NCBI RefSeq assembly: GCF_001411555.2
Contig: NC_049907.1
Coordinates: 34,927,866 to 34,991,865, forward strand
DNA from: Juglans regia
Taxonomy: Eukaryota; Streptophyta; Magnoliopsida; Fagales; Juglandaceae
Length of the DNA stretch: 64,000 bases
Direction: 5' to 3'
In this document: positions 23,357-36,290 of the stretch, piece by piece
Layout: the number at the start of each line of letters is the position of its first letter
How positions within the stretch are numbered: the stretch's first letter is position 1
The notes under the pieces: model-generated
Told to the model about the DNA's origin: nothing
Seen by the model: the letters and a program-made list of their open reading frames with translations, nothing else
Databases searched by the model: none
Position numbers and translations under genes: made by a program

Positions 23357-23574
23357 ATATTGAGACTTCTGATACAGTACTTTCGAACCAACCAACCTAG
23401 ATTAGTGTACGTAAGTGCATGCAATGCCAAATTAGAGTGAAGGGTTTGGAGAATGAAGAAAGAACAGAATAATTAGGAGGGCGAGCGATTAATGCATGTA
23501 GGTAATTTTGTGAGGAATGTGAAGGCAGTACCTGAGGTTTTTGATGTGGGAGACTTGAGCCCCAGGAGCTGTCA

Positions 23575-23582
23575 TTTATATA
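23575..23582 (-). promoter_or_regulatory. TATA box of the first glutaredoxin gene
   Basis: TATATAAA on the minus strand about 283 bp upstream of the ATG, giving a leader of roughly 250 bp. That leader includes an AT microsatellite (23324-23354). Confidence 0.6.
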
Positions 23583-24220
23583 GGACTTTCACTGTGGCCG
23601 GGTTTGCATTAATACGCAGCTAGAAAGGAAAAAGTTTGATCTGGTGGTGAAGAAAAAATGAGAATGTTCCTTTAGATATTTCAGTCCTAGTCCAAATTAC
23701 GCTTTGATCATTACTTGACAGCGATTGATGTGAACCAGACAAGTAAAGTTGCACAACAACGAATCTTGGCATGCATACGATTGTAGCCTTGGGACGTGTC
23801 CTTCATACGGTTTCGATCGCATCATCTACTAGTGCCTACACACATGCATGCACATTGAGAGATAGAGAGAGAGAGAGAGACAGAGAGAGAGAGAGCTTTT
23901 GATGATTCATGTTCGTTTTTCTTGTACGTAATCACGAGGCCGGACTCGAGGTAAGGGCCATTTTGCATGTACAGAGTAGATCACCCAAGTGACTTTCATT
24001 GCGTTTTGGACACGAGTAGTACTCATACAGTACTATCGTTCGAAATAATTTGTTACACCCACATAATTATGAACCCTTAATGTTAATGGGTGGTATATAC
24101 GTGGATTAGTTGTTATAATATAATATCAATATCAAATTTGCCTATTTTTATTAGTTAAATGTTTTGGGATAAATGTTGATTATTTAACATATAAGTATTA
24201 AAATAGAGTTATCGACTTTG
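23583..24220. other. Upstream region of glutaredoxin 1, noncoding
   Basis: Contains a GA-rich microsatellite (about 23857-23896) and several GCATGC/CATGCATG palindromes (for example near 23845). No open frame or element boundary was seen. It may contain the upstream promoter, but no specific site can be assigned. Confidence 0.5.
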
Positions 24221-24955
24221 TGTTGGGGTAGAGACTAATTTTGGAGTTGAAAAATCGAGAAACAGTGAGTTCGCTCGACCTAGCACTCGAGTGAAGCTCA
24301 ACCCGTGAGTTCGTTTGATGTGCGCTCGACAGTGGGCTCGAGCGAGACACAAACCCTAGTGTTCGCTCAAGCCACACTCAACATCCTGCTCGAGCCAATA
24401 TTGATTTGTTGTTCGCTCAAGGTTCGCTCAAGGTGTGCTCAACACGCTGCTCAAGCGAATGATGTATTTTTGCCAAAGTTAGGGTTTCCAATTTATTATA
24501 AATATGTAATATTTGACTTATGATGTAAGATTTTCAGCATATTTTTTAGAGATAAAAATAGTTAAGTGAGTGCATATTGTGTGAGATAAAAAAAGCCTTA
24601 AGAGAGTGTGAGTTGAGATTGAATGATTGTAATCTTCTCTAGTTAATAAGATTTTTGTAGTTTTATGGACGTAGGCAATTTGCCGAACCATGTATATTGT
24701 GTGTCGTGTTTGCTTGATCGTGTGCTTGTTTACTTTGGTTGCCATCATTTATGCATGCGTGTTTTGCACAACAACTAGTATCAAGAGCCAATGTTGGATC
24801 TAAAGGAGAACGATGGCTGGAGACAAAGTGAAAACACCCAGGATTGAGAAGTTTGATGACACTAATTTTGGGTACTGGAAGATGTAGATCGATGACTATC
24901 TCTATGGAAAGAAGCTCCATCTTCCACTGTCGGGAAAGAAGTCAGAGAGCATGGA
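24221..24955 (+). mobile_element. Truncated Ty1-copia element: 5' LTR, primer site and start of gag
   Basis: The LTR (24221-24773) begins TGTTGGGGTAGAGACTAATT and ends GCACAACA, and is related to the LTRs at 18098 and 20991 but on the plus strand. ACTAGTATCAAGAGCC follows as primer region. gag starts at 24813: MAGDKVKTPRIEKFDDTNFGY, WKM, a stop, IDDYLYGKKLHLPLSGKKSE, and homology ends near 24950. The rest of the element and its other LTR are missing, so it was cut by a deletion. Its CTCGAGCGAGAC and GTTCGCTCAAG motifs match those of the other copy. Confidence 0.85.
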
Positions 24956-26877
24956 TGTGTGTGTTTTGCATGCACAACACTTCGCACTAATTACACTTAA
25001 TTTAATTGAATGTCTCGTATACTCATCCAAGTTGCTACTAAGGACTCAGAGAGTGTTAAAATATAATTCAAATAATTAAATTTAAATCTTCTTGATAATT
25101 TAAACTTTTGGATGAAATATTCTCAATTTCAACTCGTAAATCGCACCGTATGTTTAGTAATCTGAAGGGTGTACATTTTTTATCATGTGGTTTTTTTGCC
25201 GTATATATCTATCATGGAGCTAGCATCTGCTGAGTTGGAGGAAGGAGTAGGACTTATCCAATCGGGACACTTTTTTTTTTTTTTTTTTTGGGCAATTAGA
25301 TTCGCGTCCAATACAAGAAAGAAATAACAGAGAAAGCCAAGTACTGAAGGGAGAAGATTTGAAGGAAAATGATATGCATGCATATTGCCAGTAGGTTATC
25401 TCAAACAGCAATTAATATTTAAACAATTCTCTATCAATTTTTAGGAAATATCTCGATCAAAATATTCTGATCGATCTGGCTTCTCGTTTTCGAGAAAACA
25501 TCCCCTACCAAGAAAGACTAGCTAGCGCCGTATATTGGAGAGTGTAGATGCTTATATATATATATGAGGTCCCCAACATTATCCATTAATGTCGTCTGAT
25601 CTATTTGTCCATATATTTCTTTTTTGCATGTTTAAAAAAAAAAAAAAGAAAGAAATTCCCGGTCCGGTTAATGTCGTAAAAAAGAATAAAAACTTCTTAT
25701 TTATATAAAAAAAAATGAACTTACTTTTCTAAAGGCAATGGCGCATATAAATTATACTCCATCGTTGATGTGAGTCATCGAGAGTTGTGTCGATCCATAT
25801 TATTCATATATATATATATATTTTTGTGAGTGGTCAGGAGTTGATCATACGTACAAAATTATTCAAAAGATAAACTGATCTGATCTGCTCTCCTCGCAGG
25901 ATTAATTCTTAATTTGTTGTATAGCTTTCTACGTATACCGTGATACTGATGATGATCAGCCTGTCCTGTTTATTCCTTTATAAATTAAGCACGAATTGCA
26001 CGGCACTACAACTACAAAAAGAAGTACTTCGATATCTTATATAAGATGATCAGGAGAAAATACAAATTAAAAATAGAACTTCGCCAAATTAAAGGATTGT
26101 TTGTAATTTATAAGGTGCTAGTTTATCTACAAAACTCGTGGAAAATCTACCAATATTATTCTTGAAAGCTATATATGGATCGATCATATATATATATGCC
26201 ATCGATCTCTAGAAAGATCTTTATCAAAATAAAAGGTTTGTTTGCTTTTTTTTTTTTTTTTTCTTTTCTGTATATAACTTTTGGTCACCATTACGATCGA
26301 ATCGTAGTGCTTGTACACAATTAGTCGTCATATGGTAAAAAATATATGTATTATATGTGTGTATATATATGTGTGTGGTGTGTGTACACAAATATTTATA
26401 TACTCTATATATGGTATCATTTGTATGGTCCAGAATAGAATATATCCTCCTTCTATGTGTATCCAAGTGTCACATATATAATTATAACATTGTGGTTTGA
26501 AATTTGTAAAATTTTAGGGTTCCACAATGATTTAATTGTCACATTGTGGTTTGAAATTTATGAAATGTGTTTGATTTGTTGTTCATTTCAATGATTTCGA
26601 TTTTTTGGCTGTTAAATTTAGGAATTGAGGGATTTAGGTTTTGGAAAAATCGGGCATTTTTGGTCCAGGTGACGTTCGCTCAAGTGTCACTCTAGCGAAC
26701 GTCACAGAGATGCTCGAGCGAACGTTCATTTTTTTGTGTTTTATTTCTTTTTAAAATCACAAACACGAATAGACACATATGTTTTTCATTTTCAATACGT
26801 TTCCAAGTTCTAGATAATTTTCATAACATGTTAAATGAAGATTGTTTGTTAATTATTTCAGATTATTTGCTTAAATT
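24956..26877. other. Noncoding stretch before the hAT relic
   Basis: AT-rich, with poly-T (25270-25289, 26249-26262) and TA runs. ACATTGTGGTTTGAAATTT is repeated directly at 26488-26506 and 26540-26558. Near 26665-26731 are several TTCGCTCAAG/CTCGAGCGAACG words like those in the copia LTRs. No gene seen. Confidence 0.6.
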
Positions 26878-29030
26878 ATGGATGTTACACCATCTCGCCA
26901 CGATTCTCCACAAGAGGATGACGCACAGCCGTTAGCGTCACCGACAAGTACTATGGGCCATATACCCCCATCCAGAGCAGCTACTTCCTGTGCAAGTAGT
27001 CGAGTCCCAATAGATCTAGAAAATGTTGATATACTTAATAAGAAGGAGGAGTTGGTGAATGTTGAGGTCGATTAAGAAACACCACCTAGTAAAAAAAGGT
27101 CGTGGACATGAGAACATTTCACCAAAGTTCCCGATGATCGTGAGAACCCGCAAGCTCAATGCCACTACTATGGGTAACTATGCAGTTGTCATTCAAAGAA
27201 ACAAGGCACGTCAGTATTAATAGCACATCTTACAGGCTGCCAGTGGTATAAGATACAAAAATGGTTGGTGGCAACTGATCAGATAAAGCTGAGTTATGAG
27301 ACTTCTGCGGTCACCGATGACACACTCAAATTAAGAAGCTATCAATCCCTCAATACAGTGAGTAGATGTTAATGGATGTTCTTACTGAAATGATTATCAC
27401 TGATGAGATGTCTTTTACCACGGTTGACAAGGCAGACTTCAACAATTTGTGTACACTTTAGAGCTACGATTTCTCATGCCTTCATGGTATACTATGATGA
27501 GCGATTGTTTGGTGAGACATGCCAAGGAGAAGGTAACAATAAAGGAAATGTTTGTCGCTACTAGCCAGAGAGTGTCATTTATGGTTGATACATGGACTTC
27601 CATACAAAATGTGGGTTACATGTGTATCACAGCCCACTTTATTGACAGTGAGTGGACGTTGCAGAAGCATATTATCAGTTTCAAAGAAATTATTGATCAC
27701 AAAGGCTCATTTGTTGGCAAGGAGATGGATGACTGTATAAAGAATGAGAGGATCATGAAAGTGCTTTGTATCACGGTTGACAATGCCAGTGCGAATGACA
27801 CTGCTATTGATTGGTTCAAGTGGAATACAACGGTAAATGATGATATCATTCGTGAGAACCAATTTATCCATGTTCGATGTTATGCCCATATCATCAACTT
27901 CATAGTTTCTGGTGGGTTCAAGGAGGTTAATGATTCCATTATTAAAGTCCAGAACCTTGTGAAATATGTGAAAACTTCCCCCCAATGACTCCGCCAGTTT
28001 AAGGCAATAGCCGAACAACTGGAGATCCCATCTTCCAATATATTGCAACTGGATGTTTTGACTCGATGAAACTCTACATATATGATGCTAGGTGTAGTGC
28101 AGAACTACCAAACAACATTTGAGTGGTTGGAGGTCGAGGCTAAGGGCATAGGGTATGCTTTGTTGGAGTCAGCTGGGGGGAGAAGGGGGCTCGATGCTTC
28201 GGATATAGTTGATTGGGCTAATGTCAGGTATTTTGTTCAATTTTTGAAGTTATTTTATGATATAACTATGCGGATATCTGAGTCTAAATATCCTACTATG
28301 AACATGTACTTCGAGAGCTCGTGGGGCTTTATGACTACTTGCAACAGAGTTGCGCTAACAGTGTGGGTTTGTTGAATGCAATGACTATAATGATGAAATA
28401 CAAATATAATAAATATTGGGGGATGTGGAGAAGATAAATAGATTATTATTTGTGGTTGTGATTCTTGACCTTCGATTTAAGTTGGCGATTGTAGAAGATT
28501 GAATTAGAGATGTTCTTGGTGATGAGGACGCTGATCAATTTATTAGATCTCTTAAATGTGATATTGATGATTTATATAGCCATTACAACAGTAGTGGTCA
28601 GTCTTCAACTGAAGGTGGTAGCTCCTCACGCCCGACCGGCTCAACATCTTCTTGGGATGACACACATACACAAAGTTCGAATTTATTGCCACTACGACGA
28701 CATCATCAAAGCCGTGCATCGAGGAATATTATGCAATGTAAGTAAAGGTTGAGCATTACTTTATGGAAGATGTCGAGGCACCTAGTGATACATTCCAGAT
28801 ATTACCTTGGTGGAAGGTGAATTTTGACAAATTTTTAGTCCTTCCCGAATAGCCAGGGATATATTAGCCATTCTTATCACTATGGTTGCCTTTAAGTCGC
28901 TATTTAGCACGGAGGTCGTGTCTTGTATGCTTATCGGAGTTGCTTATCGGAGTTCCTTGTCTTCGACTACCGACGAGACCCTCATTTGCATATAGAACTG
29001 GTTAAGTTCAATGCCCATTGAAGTAGATAC
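26878..29030 (+). pseudogene. hAT (Ac-like) transposase with BED finger, decayed
   Basis: From the ATG at 26878 the frame passes three stops through a BED zinc finger (EHFTKVPDDRENPQAQCHYYG, then SKKQGTS, LIAHLTGC). In the next frame 27449-28375 gives the hAT core: FMVDTWTSIQNVGYMCITAH, VLCITVDNASAND, IHVRCYAHIINFIV and, across a break at 27988, TRWNSTYMML. The C-terminal dimerisation region survives only in pieces (LPWWKVN near 28810; DETLICIQNWL near 28980). Such transposases cut and paste elements with 8-bp duplications. Many frameshifts and stops make this one inactive. Its own terminal repeats were not identified. Confidence 0.85.
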
Positions 29031-29664
29031 CATTGATGCCAAGAGCTATAGGCTTGAATCAAGTAACTTTATGATTTTAAATGATTTTTTTACATAATTT
29101 TAATGTTTTCATTATTTAATTTATAATTTATATGATTTTGTTGACCTAACTGTGAACCCTAGACTAATTATGGATGACTGAAATGGATGCACCATAGGAT
29201 GTCCCATTTATTGGTGAGAAACTCAATACCATAATTACCATCATGCAAAACTCGTTAGAGTTGGAGATGGATGTGAGTTCATAATGTGTCCTATTTTATG
29301 TCATATATTACTTGGCTGATGGTTTAAAAGTCTATAGGTAAAAGGTAAAAAAAAAAAGATAGTGCATCTGATCAATAAAACATCATGCATGAAAATTAAA
29401 ATCACTATCGAGTCATCGACTCAAATGCATGGACTGTCAAGATTGATGCGGAGGATTGTGGTTATTTCATATTTGAATAAAATCTATGACATAATTAATA
29501 TTTTGGTGCTTTAAATTTAAATTTATTGTGATTTGTAGTTTTAAATTTAAATTTATTGTTTGCGATTTGTAGTTAGATTTAGTCATTGTATTTAGATTTT
29601 AGATTTTTAATTTAATTTTTTACAGTATTTTAGATTTTTTAATTTTTTTTAAAATATTTTTAAA

Positions 29665-29918
29665 TAGGGGTGTGTCAATCTGAATTTTAGATTAGGCCTT
29701 GGATATTGGGTCATGGGCCTAGGTCTAATCTGAGTAGGGCAACTAGGGCCCAATTTCTGGGAAGCCCACTTCTACTCTGATCGGAGCTCTGAGCTCCGAC
29801 TCCGAGCTCCGAACTCTAATTGAAGTCAGAGTCGGAGTAGCTTTTGACCTCTGACCCTAGTCAGAGTCGGAGGTTGGAGGTTGGCATTCCGACTCCGTCG
29901 GAGTCAGAGCCCACCCCT
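29665..29918. mobile_element. hAT-like MITE with TAGGGGTG ends
   Basis: Left TAGGGGTGTGTCAA and right GAGCCCACCCCTA are inverted. The interior contains many GAGCTCCGACTCCGA and AGTCAGAGTCGGAG words, a composition common in plant hAT-derived MITEs. No clean 8-bp duplication was found. It may be a remnant linked to the transposase upstream or an unrelated insertion. Confidence 0.5.
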
Positions 29919-29919
29919 A

Positions 29920-30272
29920 GCCAAGGGTTAGTTTGTAGCTAGGGTACAAGCTAGGGTACTTACTTTACCGTATGGATCTCTTGAACTTATGAGTCATATT
30001 CTAATTCTCATGACTAATCACAGGCATACATCAGGCATGCATGATGTGATGAAACTAATACCACCATCATTCAGATCAAGATTCGATCGATATTTATATA
30101 TATAAAAATTCTATGTACAGTTACTTTTGTGTATTTTTTGTGCATTCCACTAATGTGATAATTGGCTGTGTCACTTTTTTTTTAATATAAAATAACTGTT
30201 TTAACTAATCACATCAATGAAGTAGTGGAGTGTATAAAAAATATATAAAAATAATTGTACTTAGTAGAACTC

Positions 30273-30303
<31 letters not shown>

Positions 30304-31070
30304 CATAACTGCTACGTACAACCGCCATATGCAACCCCCATTCAACCGGCTGACTGCCACATCAACATCTGTCAGAAAAATTAAAAAAAAAAACAGACAA
30401 AAATTTGAAAAAAGTAAAACTTCGAGAAGAAGATAATCCATCGGAATGAAAAGGAAACTGAAAGGACTTTCGGTGGTCTTTGTTGACGAAGTCGGACCCG
30501 TTGATATGGATTTTGTGTATACCAGCATTCTTTATCGCTCTTTTTTTGGGTTTATCCATTCTTTGTTTGAGTTCAGGGTTTAGCAGAGTTTGGGCAGTGG
30601 GCACCAAAATTATGAAAAAAATAAGAGAAATATTTTCAAATGGTAGTGTCCCATGAAAAGAATGGGAGAAGTTGATCTGTGACTTTAGTGAGGTATTTTG
30701 GGTGCAGACGATTTCTTCATAGGCCGGAAACAGACCGAAGTGAAGTGGCCAAAAAATGAGATGCAGTTAAAAAGGGGAAGAGCTACAGTGGCAGGCTCTT
30801 GAACTACAAGGACGGTACCCATTTCTGGAAAGTGGAATCTTTTTACTGTCACTCCAATCAAAGATGACCATGGGAGTTTCATCAAATTGGATTGCTTAAA
30901 ATCGGATGAAATCCAGTCCACCCACACAATGACTGACGGACTCTCTCTTTCTCCCATTCATTTTTTTTCTTCTACTTTCTTCTCCCCTGCAAGGCAAAAA
31001 GAAATACAGTATTTCATTTAATTACGTGGAGACTCCCCACCGGTTGCACAGGCCGGTTGCAAGAATCATT

Positions 31071-31107
<37 letters not shown>

Positions 31108-32338
31108 AGTACCTATATCAAGATTTCTACTTTGCTAGGTGAGCAGAGATCATGTAAGTTGCACATACATGCATACACATGCATGATGCGCTCACTTTCA
31201 ACGTGCAGGACACATGAGGGATCAGGACATGAAAAGAACATATATTGGTACGAGATCGATGCGTCGGGAAAGGATAAGGTGGGGAAAGAATGTCAAGCTA
31301 CTTTTAGCGTATGAAGATAAAGAAGATCAATGCAAGGACGGATCCTGGCATCACATTATATGTTAGGGTTTTGGGTTGGTAAGGGTACTGACGTGTACAA
31401 ATTGCTCTTGGTTTAATATTCCACTCAAGAAAGACAGAGAAAGGGAAAGGGGAAAGGCCAGGGACCATATTTTATATTCTTTGCCTTTATCACTTTTTTA
31501 GATACGAAACAGAAAGAATATTACAACTCCATCCAAAATATAAAAGCAGAAAGAAGATCAAAAAATTCTCTTATACTTGGGTCATTTAATTCGATTATGG
31601 AACAAAATATATACATCACCAGTCATGAAGAGATATGATCCATCGATCTATTCAGTTAACTTGTGTTATAATCATTTTATTTATTCTCAATGAATTGCGA
31701 TTCTCGCCTGATCTAGATCTCGTGGTGCATGCATCCCGGCCATCTCGATCCTAGCCATACATAATAAATAATACTACATGCAGTTGTGAAGTACGTAAAT
31801 ATTGTATAGTATATTTAAAAAAAAGTGTGGTCTACTATTAAAAAATTAATTTTTTTCATGTGAGTCCTGTATATATTCATTTTTTTAAAAATGATTGTGT
31901 GACGCTTACATACTCACAACTGCAACTATCATTTTTCATATAACATAATATGGTTTCGGATGCCAATTCATGTCATCATCGCTATTTGTTACTCCATGAT
32001 TATCTGCATTTAACACCTAAATGAATCTGGGATCTTTGGTAATTTTGCTCACTACTCTATCTTGAAAACGAGAGTAACGTACGTACACGCGCTTGAATTA
32101 ATAACAAATTATAATCATATATTAATATATATATATACTGATTAACATGCGTACATCTCTCAAGCTTCTGAGGTAAGTTGATGTGATCGTCGTACGTCTA
32201 GGCTTTATATATAGACATGCAAGAGAATCATAAGCACTTCTCCTTAATTGTAAAAGTTCTCGCAAATTTGATTAGACAGTTTGAACCACGAATCATGTTC
32301 ATGATTTGAAACAAAATGTGTTTTATATATTGAGAAGA

Positions 32339-32371
<33 letters not shown>

Positions 32372-34312
32372 TATTATATTATATATATAAAAATAAATAT
32401 TAGCAATTTGTCGATTATCCATGCAAGCACGAGCATATTAGCCCCAAAATTAACCAACTAGATGAAACGTCATTTTTCTCGGAAAAAATAGTGTGGAACC
32501 CTTATATATAATGGCCTGTCATAAGTAGTAGTACATGGTAATAGACCTTTAAAGTATATATTTTAAAGACTAATTCATGTTTTCATAGATAACATATTAA
32601 TTTAAAGAAGAATTATATATTTTCTTTCAAGTATTGTTGTTTATTACATGTTGATCAATTTTTCATTATCTTATTTTGATTAATTATTCTACCCCGGCTT
32701 TAGTGGGATGGAGGGGGACCGAAGAAATCGGAGGTAAGGGGATTTTTAGGAGCTGACTCTTAAATCCAGCCCTGTTTGGCAATCAAGTATATAAATATAT
32801 ATATATATATATATATAAATATATATATTTATATATATATTTTTGAGTTAATTTGCTACTCATCATCTTTAGACACTACATTTATTTTTATTTTTTTTAT
32901 TTTATTTTTCTTAAATTAATTGAATTCTTATACTCATCATCCATATACAATATATATTTTTTAAGAGAAAAAAAAGTAAAATGCGTGATGTGTGAGGAGG
33001 ATGAATATAATTTTTCTTTTAAAAAAGTTTCAACATGATTTATCAACTTTTCTCTAACTTCATTTTCAAATATTATTTAAACATAAAATACTTTTCTCTT
33101 TCATATTTTTAATTTTTTATCTAATCATTACTCAAACAGAAAAATCAATACAACTTGTACAAACTCTTAAATAAAAAATAATCTTAAAAAATTATATTCA
33201 AACAAATTTTCAACCTTTTTATCTATCCACTTTTACAAATTCCAATAAAATATACTTACTTTAAAAAATATTGGTTTTCAAATATTTATCTCTCATTTCC
33301 CAAAACCTAATGATCTCAAACAAATTCTCAAAATATTCTCAAACATTTTTTGTAACCAAACATGGTGTTAGTTTTAGCAATCCAAGCACTTTTCAACTTT
33401 AAGTCATGTGTAGATTGTTAATTTCATTGATCCTAGTTTTAAACCATTTAAATAGAGATAAAATGATAAAATTGTATTTTTGTTCTTTCATACTTGATTT
33501 TCTTATCCTCGCGCGCGTCTGCTAAATAAAATTAAAGGATATGACGCTCTAGATCCATTATAGTCTTCTTATCAACTTATTAACACACACACACACATAT
33601 ACACACACTCAGTGCAGGGCCTTTTATTATATATCTATCTAATGGCTCAAGCTCCGGGGTTGTTTCTGTTTCCCAACTTTCTTTATCTCCTTTAATTTTG
33701 ACAGAGATGGGTGCTACGTACATAGACATCATCTAAAGCTTAAGAAAACTTTACGTGGAATTTTCATGTCATGCTCAGAGCCATGCACCGGCTGCTAGCT
33801 AGCTGGTTATTCGGTGATGCAACTATTCGTGCCCGACTACATCGATCTTGCTATCACCCTCTCATCCCACGCATGTAATCGTCATTTATATTATAAAGTT
33901 GATGACATTCTTCACCCACACATTGTAATCGAGGGCAGGCAGCATTATATATATAATAATTTACCCAAAAAAAAAGAAGAAAAAACTAGTGTAGTGACCG
34001 TACGTTCCATAATATTATTTTTCCTAGTGATCCACTTTCGGCAGTGTTTGGCTTATCTCTATAGGGTCGAAGATTCTTGGAACACGCAACTAGGAAAGAT
34101 TGTTAGCAGCAAGCCACACAAGTCTCTATCAAGGGTGTTCACTGATTTGGACACAGCTAAAATCCAAATTATATATATCTCAGGGAACCTTCACCTTTTC
34201 ATCCTGATGATCTCTTTCGTACGTGCTGCATGCTTCGGATTAAGTAAATAAACTTTATACATATAATAATCGATCCATGTACGTACCAAGTACTTTTGCT
34301 TCCCCTAGACGT
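29920..34312. other. Noncoding DNA upstream of the second glutaredoxin
   Basis: Contains TA microsatellites (30274-30291, 31075-31104, 32340-32362, 32795-32819), a CA/TA stretch near 33585-33610 and scattered TGCATGCAT palindromes. Short open frames (for example 30685-30957 and 33814-34251) have no recognisable domain or supporting context. No RNA gene seen. Confidence 0.55.
32763..33365. mobile_element. Possible Tourist-like element
   Basis: CAGCCCTGTTTGGCAATC on the left and GTAACCAAACATGGTG on the right are roughly inverted and TTA lies beside each. The interior is highly AT-rich and ends with the AATCATTACTCAAACA and CTCATTTCCCAAAACC blocks of the family. Confidence 0.35.
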
Positions 34313-34320
34313 TATATAAA
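34313..34320 (+). promoter_or_regulatory. TATA box of the second glutaredoxin gene
   Basis: TATATAAA followed by GGGCC, 277 bp before the ATG at 34597. The leader that follows contains CA/CT-rich sequence and a GA microsatellite (34529-34550). A leader intron ending at TTTTTTAGCACAG is possible. Confidence 0.65.
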
Positions 34321-34596
34321 GGGCCTCGAGGGCTAATTCATTTCCATCACAAACCAAGCTAGCTGCCTTCTAAACTAGATCTCCTCTCAATCTTCATAGC
34401 CTGCATTTGCCATATTTTCCATCACAAGTACCCACGATCGCTAATTACCTCTATTTTGGAGTCTATTCGTCTTCGGCAAGTACTACAAGCTTATACGTAC
34501 GTACATTTATACTTCTTTTTTAGCACAGCGAGAGAGAGAGAGAGAGAGAGAAGCTTCTTCAATTGTACTGAGTTAGCAGGGCCATCAATAATATCA

Positions 34597-34905
34597 ATGG
34601 ATCGCATTGTTAAAATTGCATCGCAAAAGGCAGTGGTGATCTTCAGCAAGAGCTCGTGCTGCATGTGCCATGCAATTAAAAGGCTGTTTTACGAGCAAGG
34701 AGTGAGCCCGGCAATTTTCGAACTTGATGAGGACTCGAGAGGGCAGGAAATGGAGTGGGCTCTCATGCGTCTAGGATGCAACCCCTCAGTTCCGGCAGTG
34801 TTCATTGGGGGTAAATTCGTGGGCTCTGCTAACACTGTCATGACACTTCATCTCAATGGCAATCTAAAGAAATTGCTCAAAGAAGCCGGAGCTATATGGC
34901 TTTGA
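34597..34905 (+). CDS. CC-type (ROXY-class) glutaredoxin, 102 residues
   Basis: Single-exon gene [20 protein letters not shown] followed by CCMC at 21-24, SVPAVFIGG at 64-72, a classic LxxLL (LKKLL, 90-94) and C-terminal AIWL. This is a textbook plant CC-type glutaredoxin; the LxxLL and final ALWL-like motifs are known to mediate TGA-factor and TOPLESS interactions. I start at 34597 because the in-frame extension upstream (34456) is built from leader sequence, including the GA microsatellite read as Arg-Glu repeats. A TATA box lies at a sensible distance. It differs clearly from the copy at 22981-23292, so the two are not a recent duplication. Function in redox control of transcription is inferred from the family. 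Confidence 0.95.
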   Translation: MDRIVKIASQKAVVIFSKSSCCMCHAIKRLFYEQGVSPAIFELDEDSRGQEMEWALMRLGCNPSVPAVFIGGKFVGSANTVMTLHLNGNLKKLLKEAGAIWL

Positions 34906-36074
34906 TTAACAATATTATAGATCATTTGCCTAGCTCTAGCTAGCTAACCCCCAGCCCTAGACGTTCTAAGTTTTTAAATAAGGTTAAGTCAGCTCTTTTT
35001 TGTTTCCCTTTCCACCCCTTTTTTTTGTAACTTCTGTTTCTACTTATTAATTACATCTGGCGGCTCCAGTAGGAACAATTAATGTGTGGCAAATAATTAT
35101 ATATAGAGTACTGATCTCATCAGGTGTAGTTCTAAAATTTGTACTATATTTAATTACTACTGCTTGTATTTATCAAAAAATAGATGATGATTATAATCGT
35201 GAGTGTGTAAGTATCGTATAATTATTTTATAAAAAATAAATAAATATGAGATTTATATAAAAAAATTAATTTTTTAATAATAGACTTTATTTTTTTTCAA
35301 AACGATTATATGACGTTTATGCACTCTATGATTATATATAATATTTATATATATATATATATATTAAGAAACTATATTCTTGTTAGTGTTGTTCCATCAA
35401 GCATGCATAATCTTGGGGATCTTGGGGTGGGGGTTTCATCGGGATGGATGGGGCCTCGCGCATTTATGATCATCCGATATTCCAATATATAACACGATCC
35501 CTTGTTTAATTACTAACCTAGAAATATTGCTCTCGAGAATATAATTAATTTGGATCAATTTAAGAAGTAATGCTATATATATATTTATATATATTACTAA
35601 ATTAAAGCTCCTTTTTAAAAATATATAATAAATTGCCCTATATATGATCGATCCACCATCTTCCTTGTCACTAAACAAAGTGCATGATTCCTTGCACGAA
35701 TATTGCGTCCTTCTTAGGTTGTTAATTACTAGAGTACTTGTTTTAGTTATCTATCTCTGATGCATCACATGCTTGTCCTTAGCTTTTGAGACAAGAATCC
35801 CGAATTTATATGCTACCCTTATAACCAATGCAGGATCAGCTTTTTTTTTTTTTTCTTCGTTTTCTCAAATGCATGGACCTTTTCTGATCTCTGGAAAACA
35901 TTGTTTTCTTTCTTTTCGAAAGACTTCAGAAACCTCATTTGGAAACCATAAAGCTTTTTAACACCATAATATGAGGCTTACATGATGCTCTCCCGCGAGA
36001 TCCCTTACTCATCATGATTATCTGTTACGTGCAGTGGTACCTGGCCAAGGTTAGCTAGTTGGAGCAAAGTATTA
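34906..36074. other. Noncoding DNA downstream of the second glutaredoxin
   Basis: 3' region and intergenic sequence, AT-rich with TA runs (35340-35364, 35573-35595) and a poly-T at 35840-35853. No gene recognised. Confidence 0.5.
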
Positions 36075-36290
36075 AGGCTCCATTTGGATAGTAAATGTGT
36101 TTTATTTCATCTCCTCTCATCATTATAATTTTTCTAAATTCCTATACCTACAAAATATAATAAACAATTCAACTTATTCAAATCACAAAACAATAACAAT
36201 ATAAAAAAATAATATTCTAATAATATTTTATTCAACTTTTAACTTTCATTTTAACTCATATCATCTCAAGTCACTATCGAAACGAAACCT
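36075..36290. mobile_element. Tourist-like MITE
   Basis: Ends AGGCTCCATTTGGATA and, as reverse complement, AGGTTTCGTTTCGATA agree in 12 of 16 positions. TTAA lies on both sides. The interior carries AATATAAAAAAATAATATTC and CATATCATCTCAAGTC blocks of the family. Confidence 0.7.

Noticed and set aside
30271..30957. Several minus-strand open frames of 80-90 codons
   Set aside because: Composition is determined by TA and A runs, and no homology or splice context was recognised.
33814..34251. Open frame of 145 codons before the second glutaredoxin
   Set aside because: No domain, poor plant codon character, poly-Lys from an A-run, and it lies in the promoter region.
34456..34596. 47-residue N-terminal extension of the second glutaredoxin
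   Set aside because: It reads through the untranslated leader, including a GA microsatellite translated as Arg-Glu repeats, and relatives lack it.
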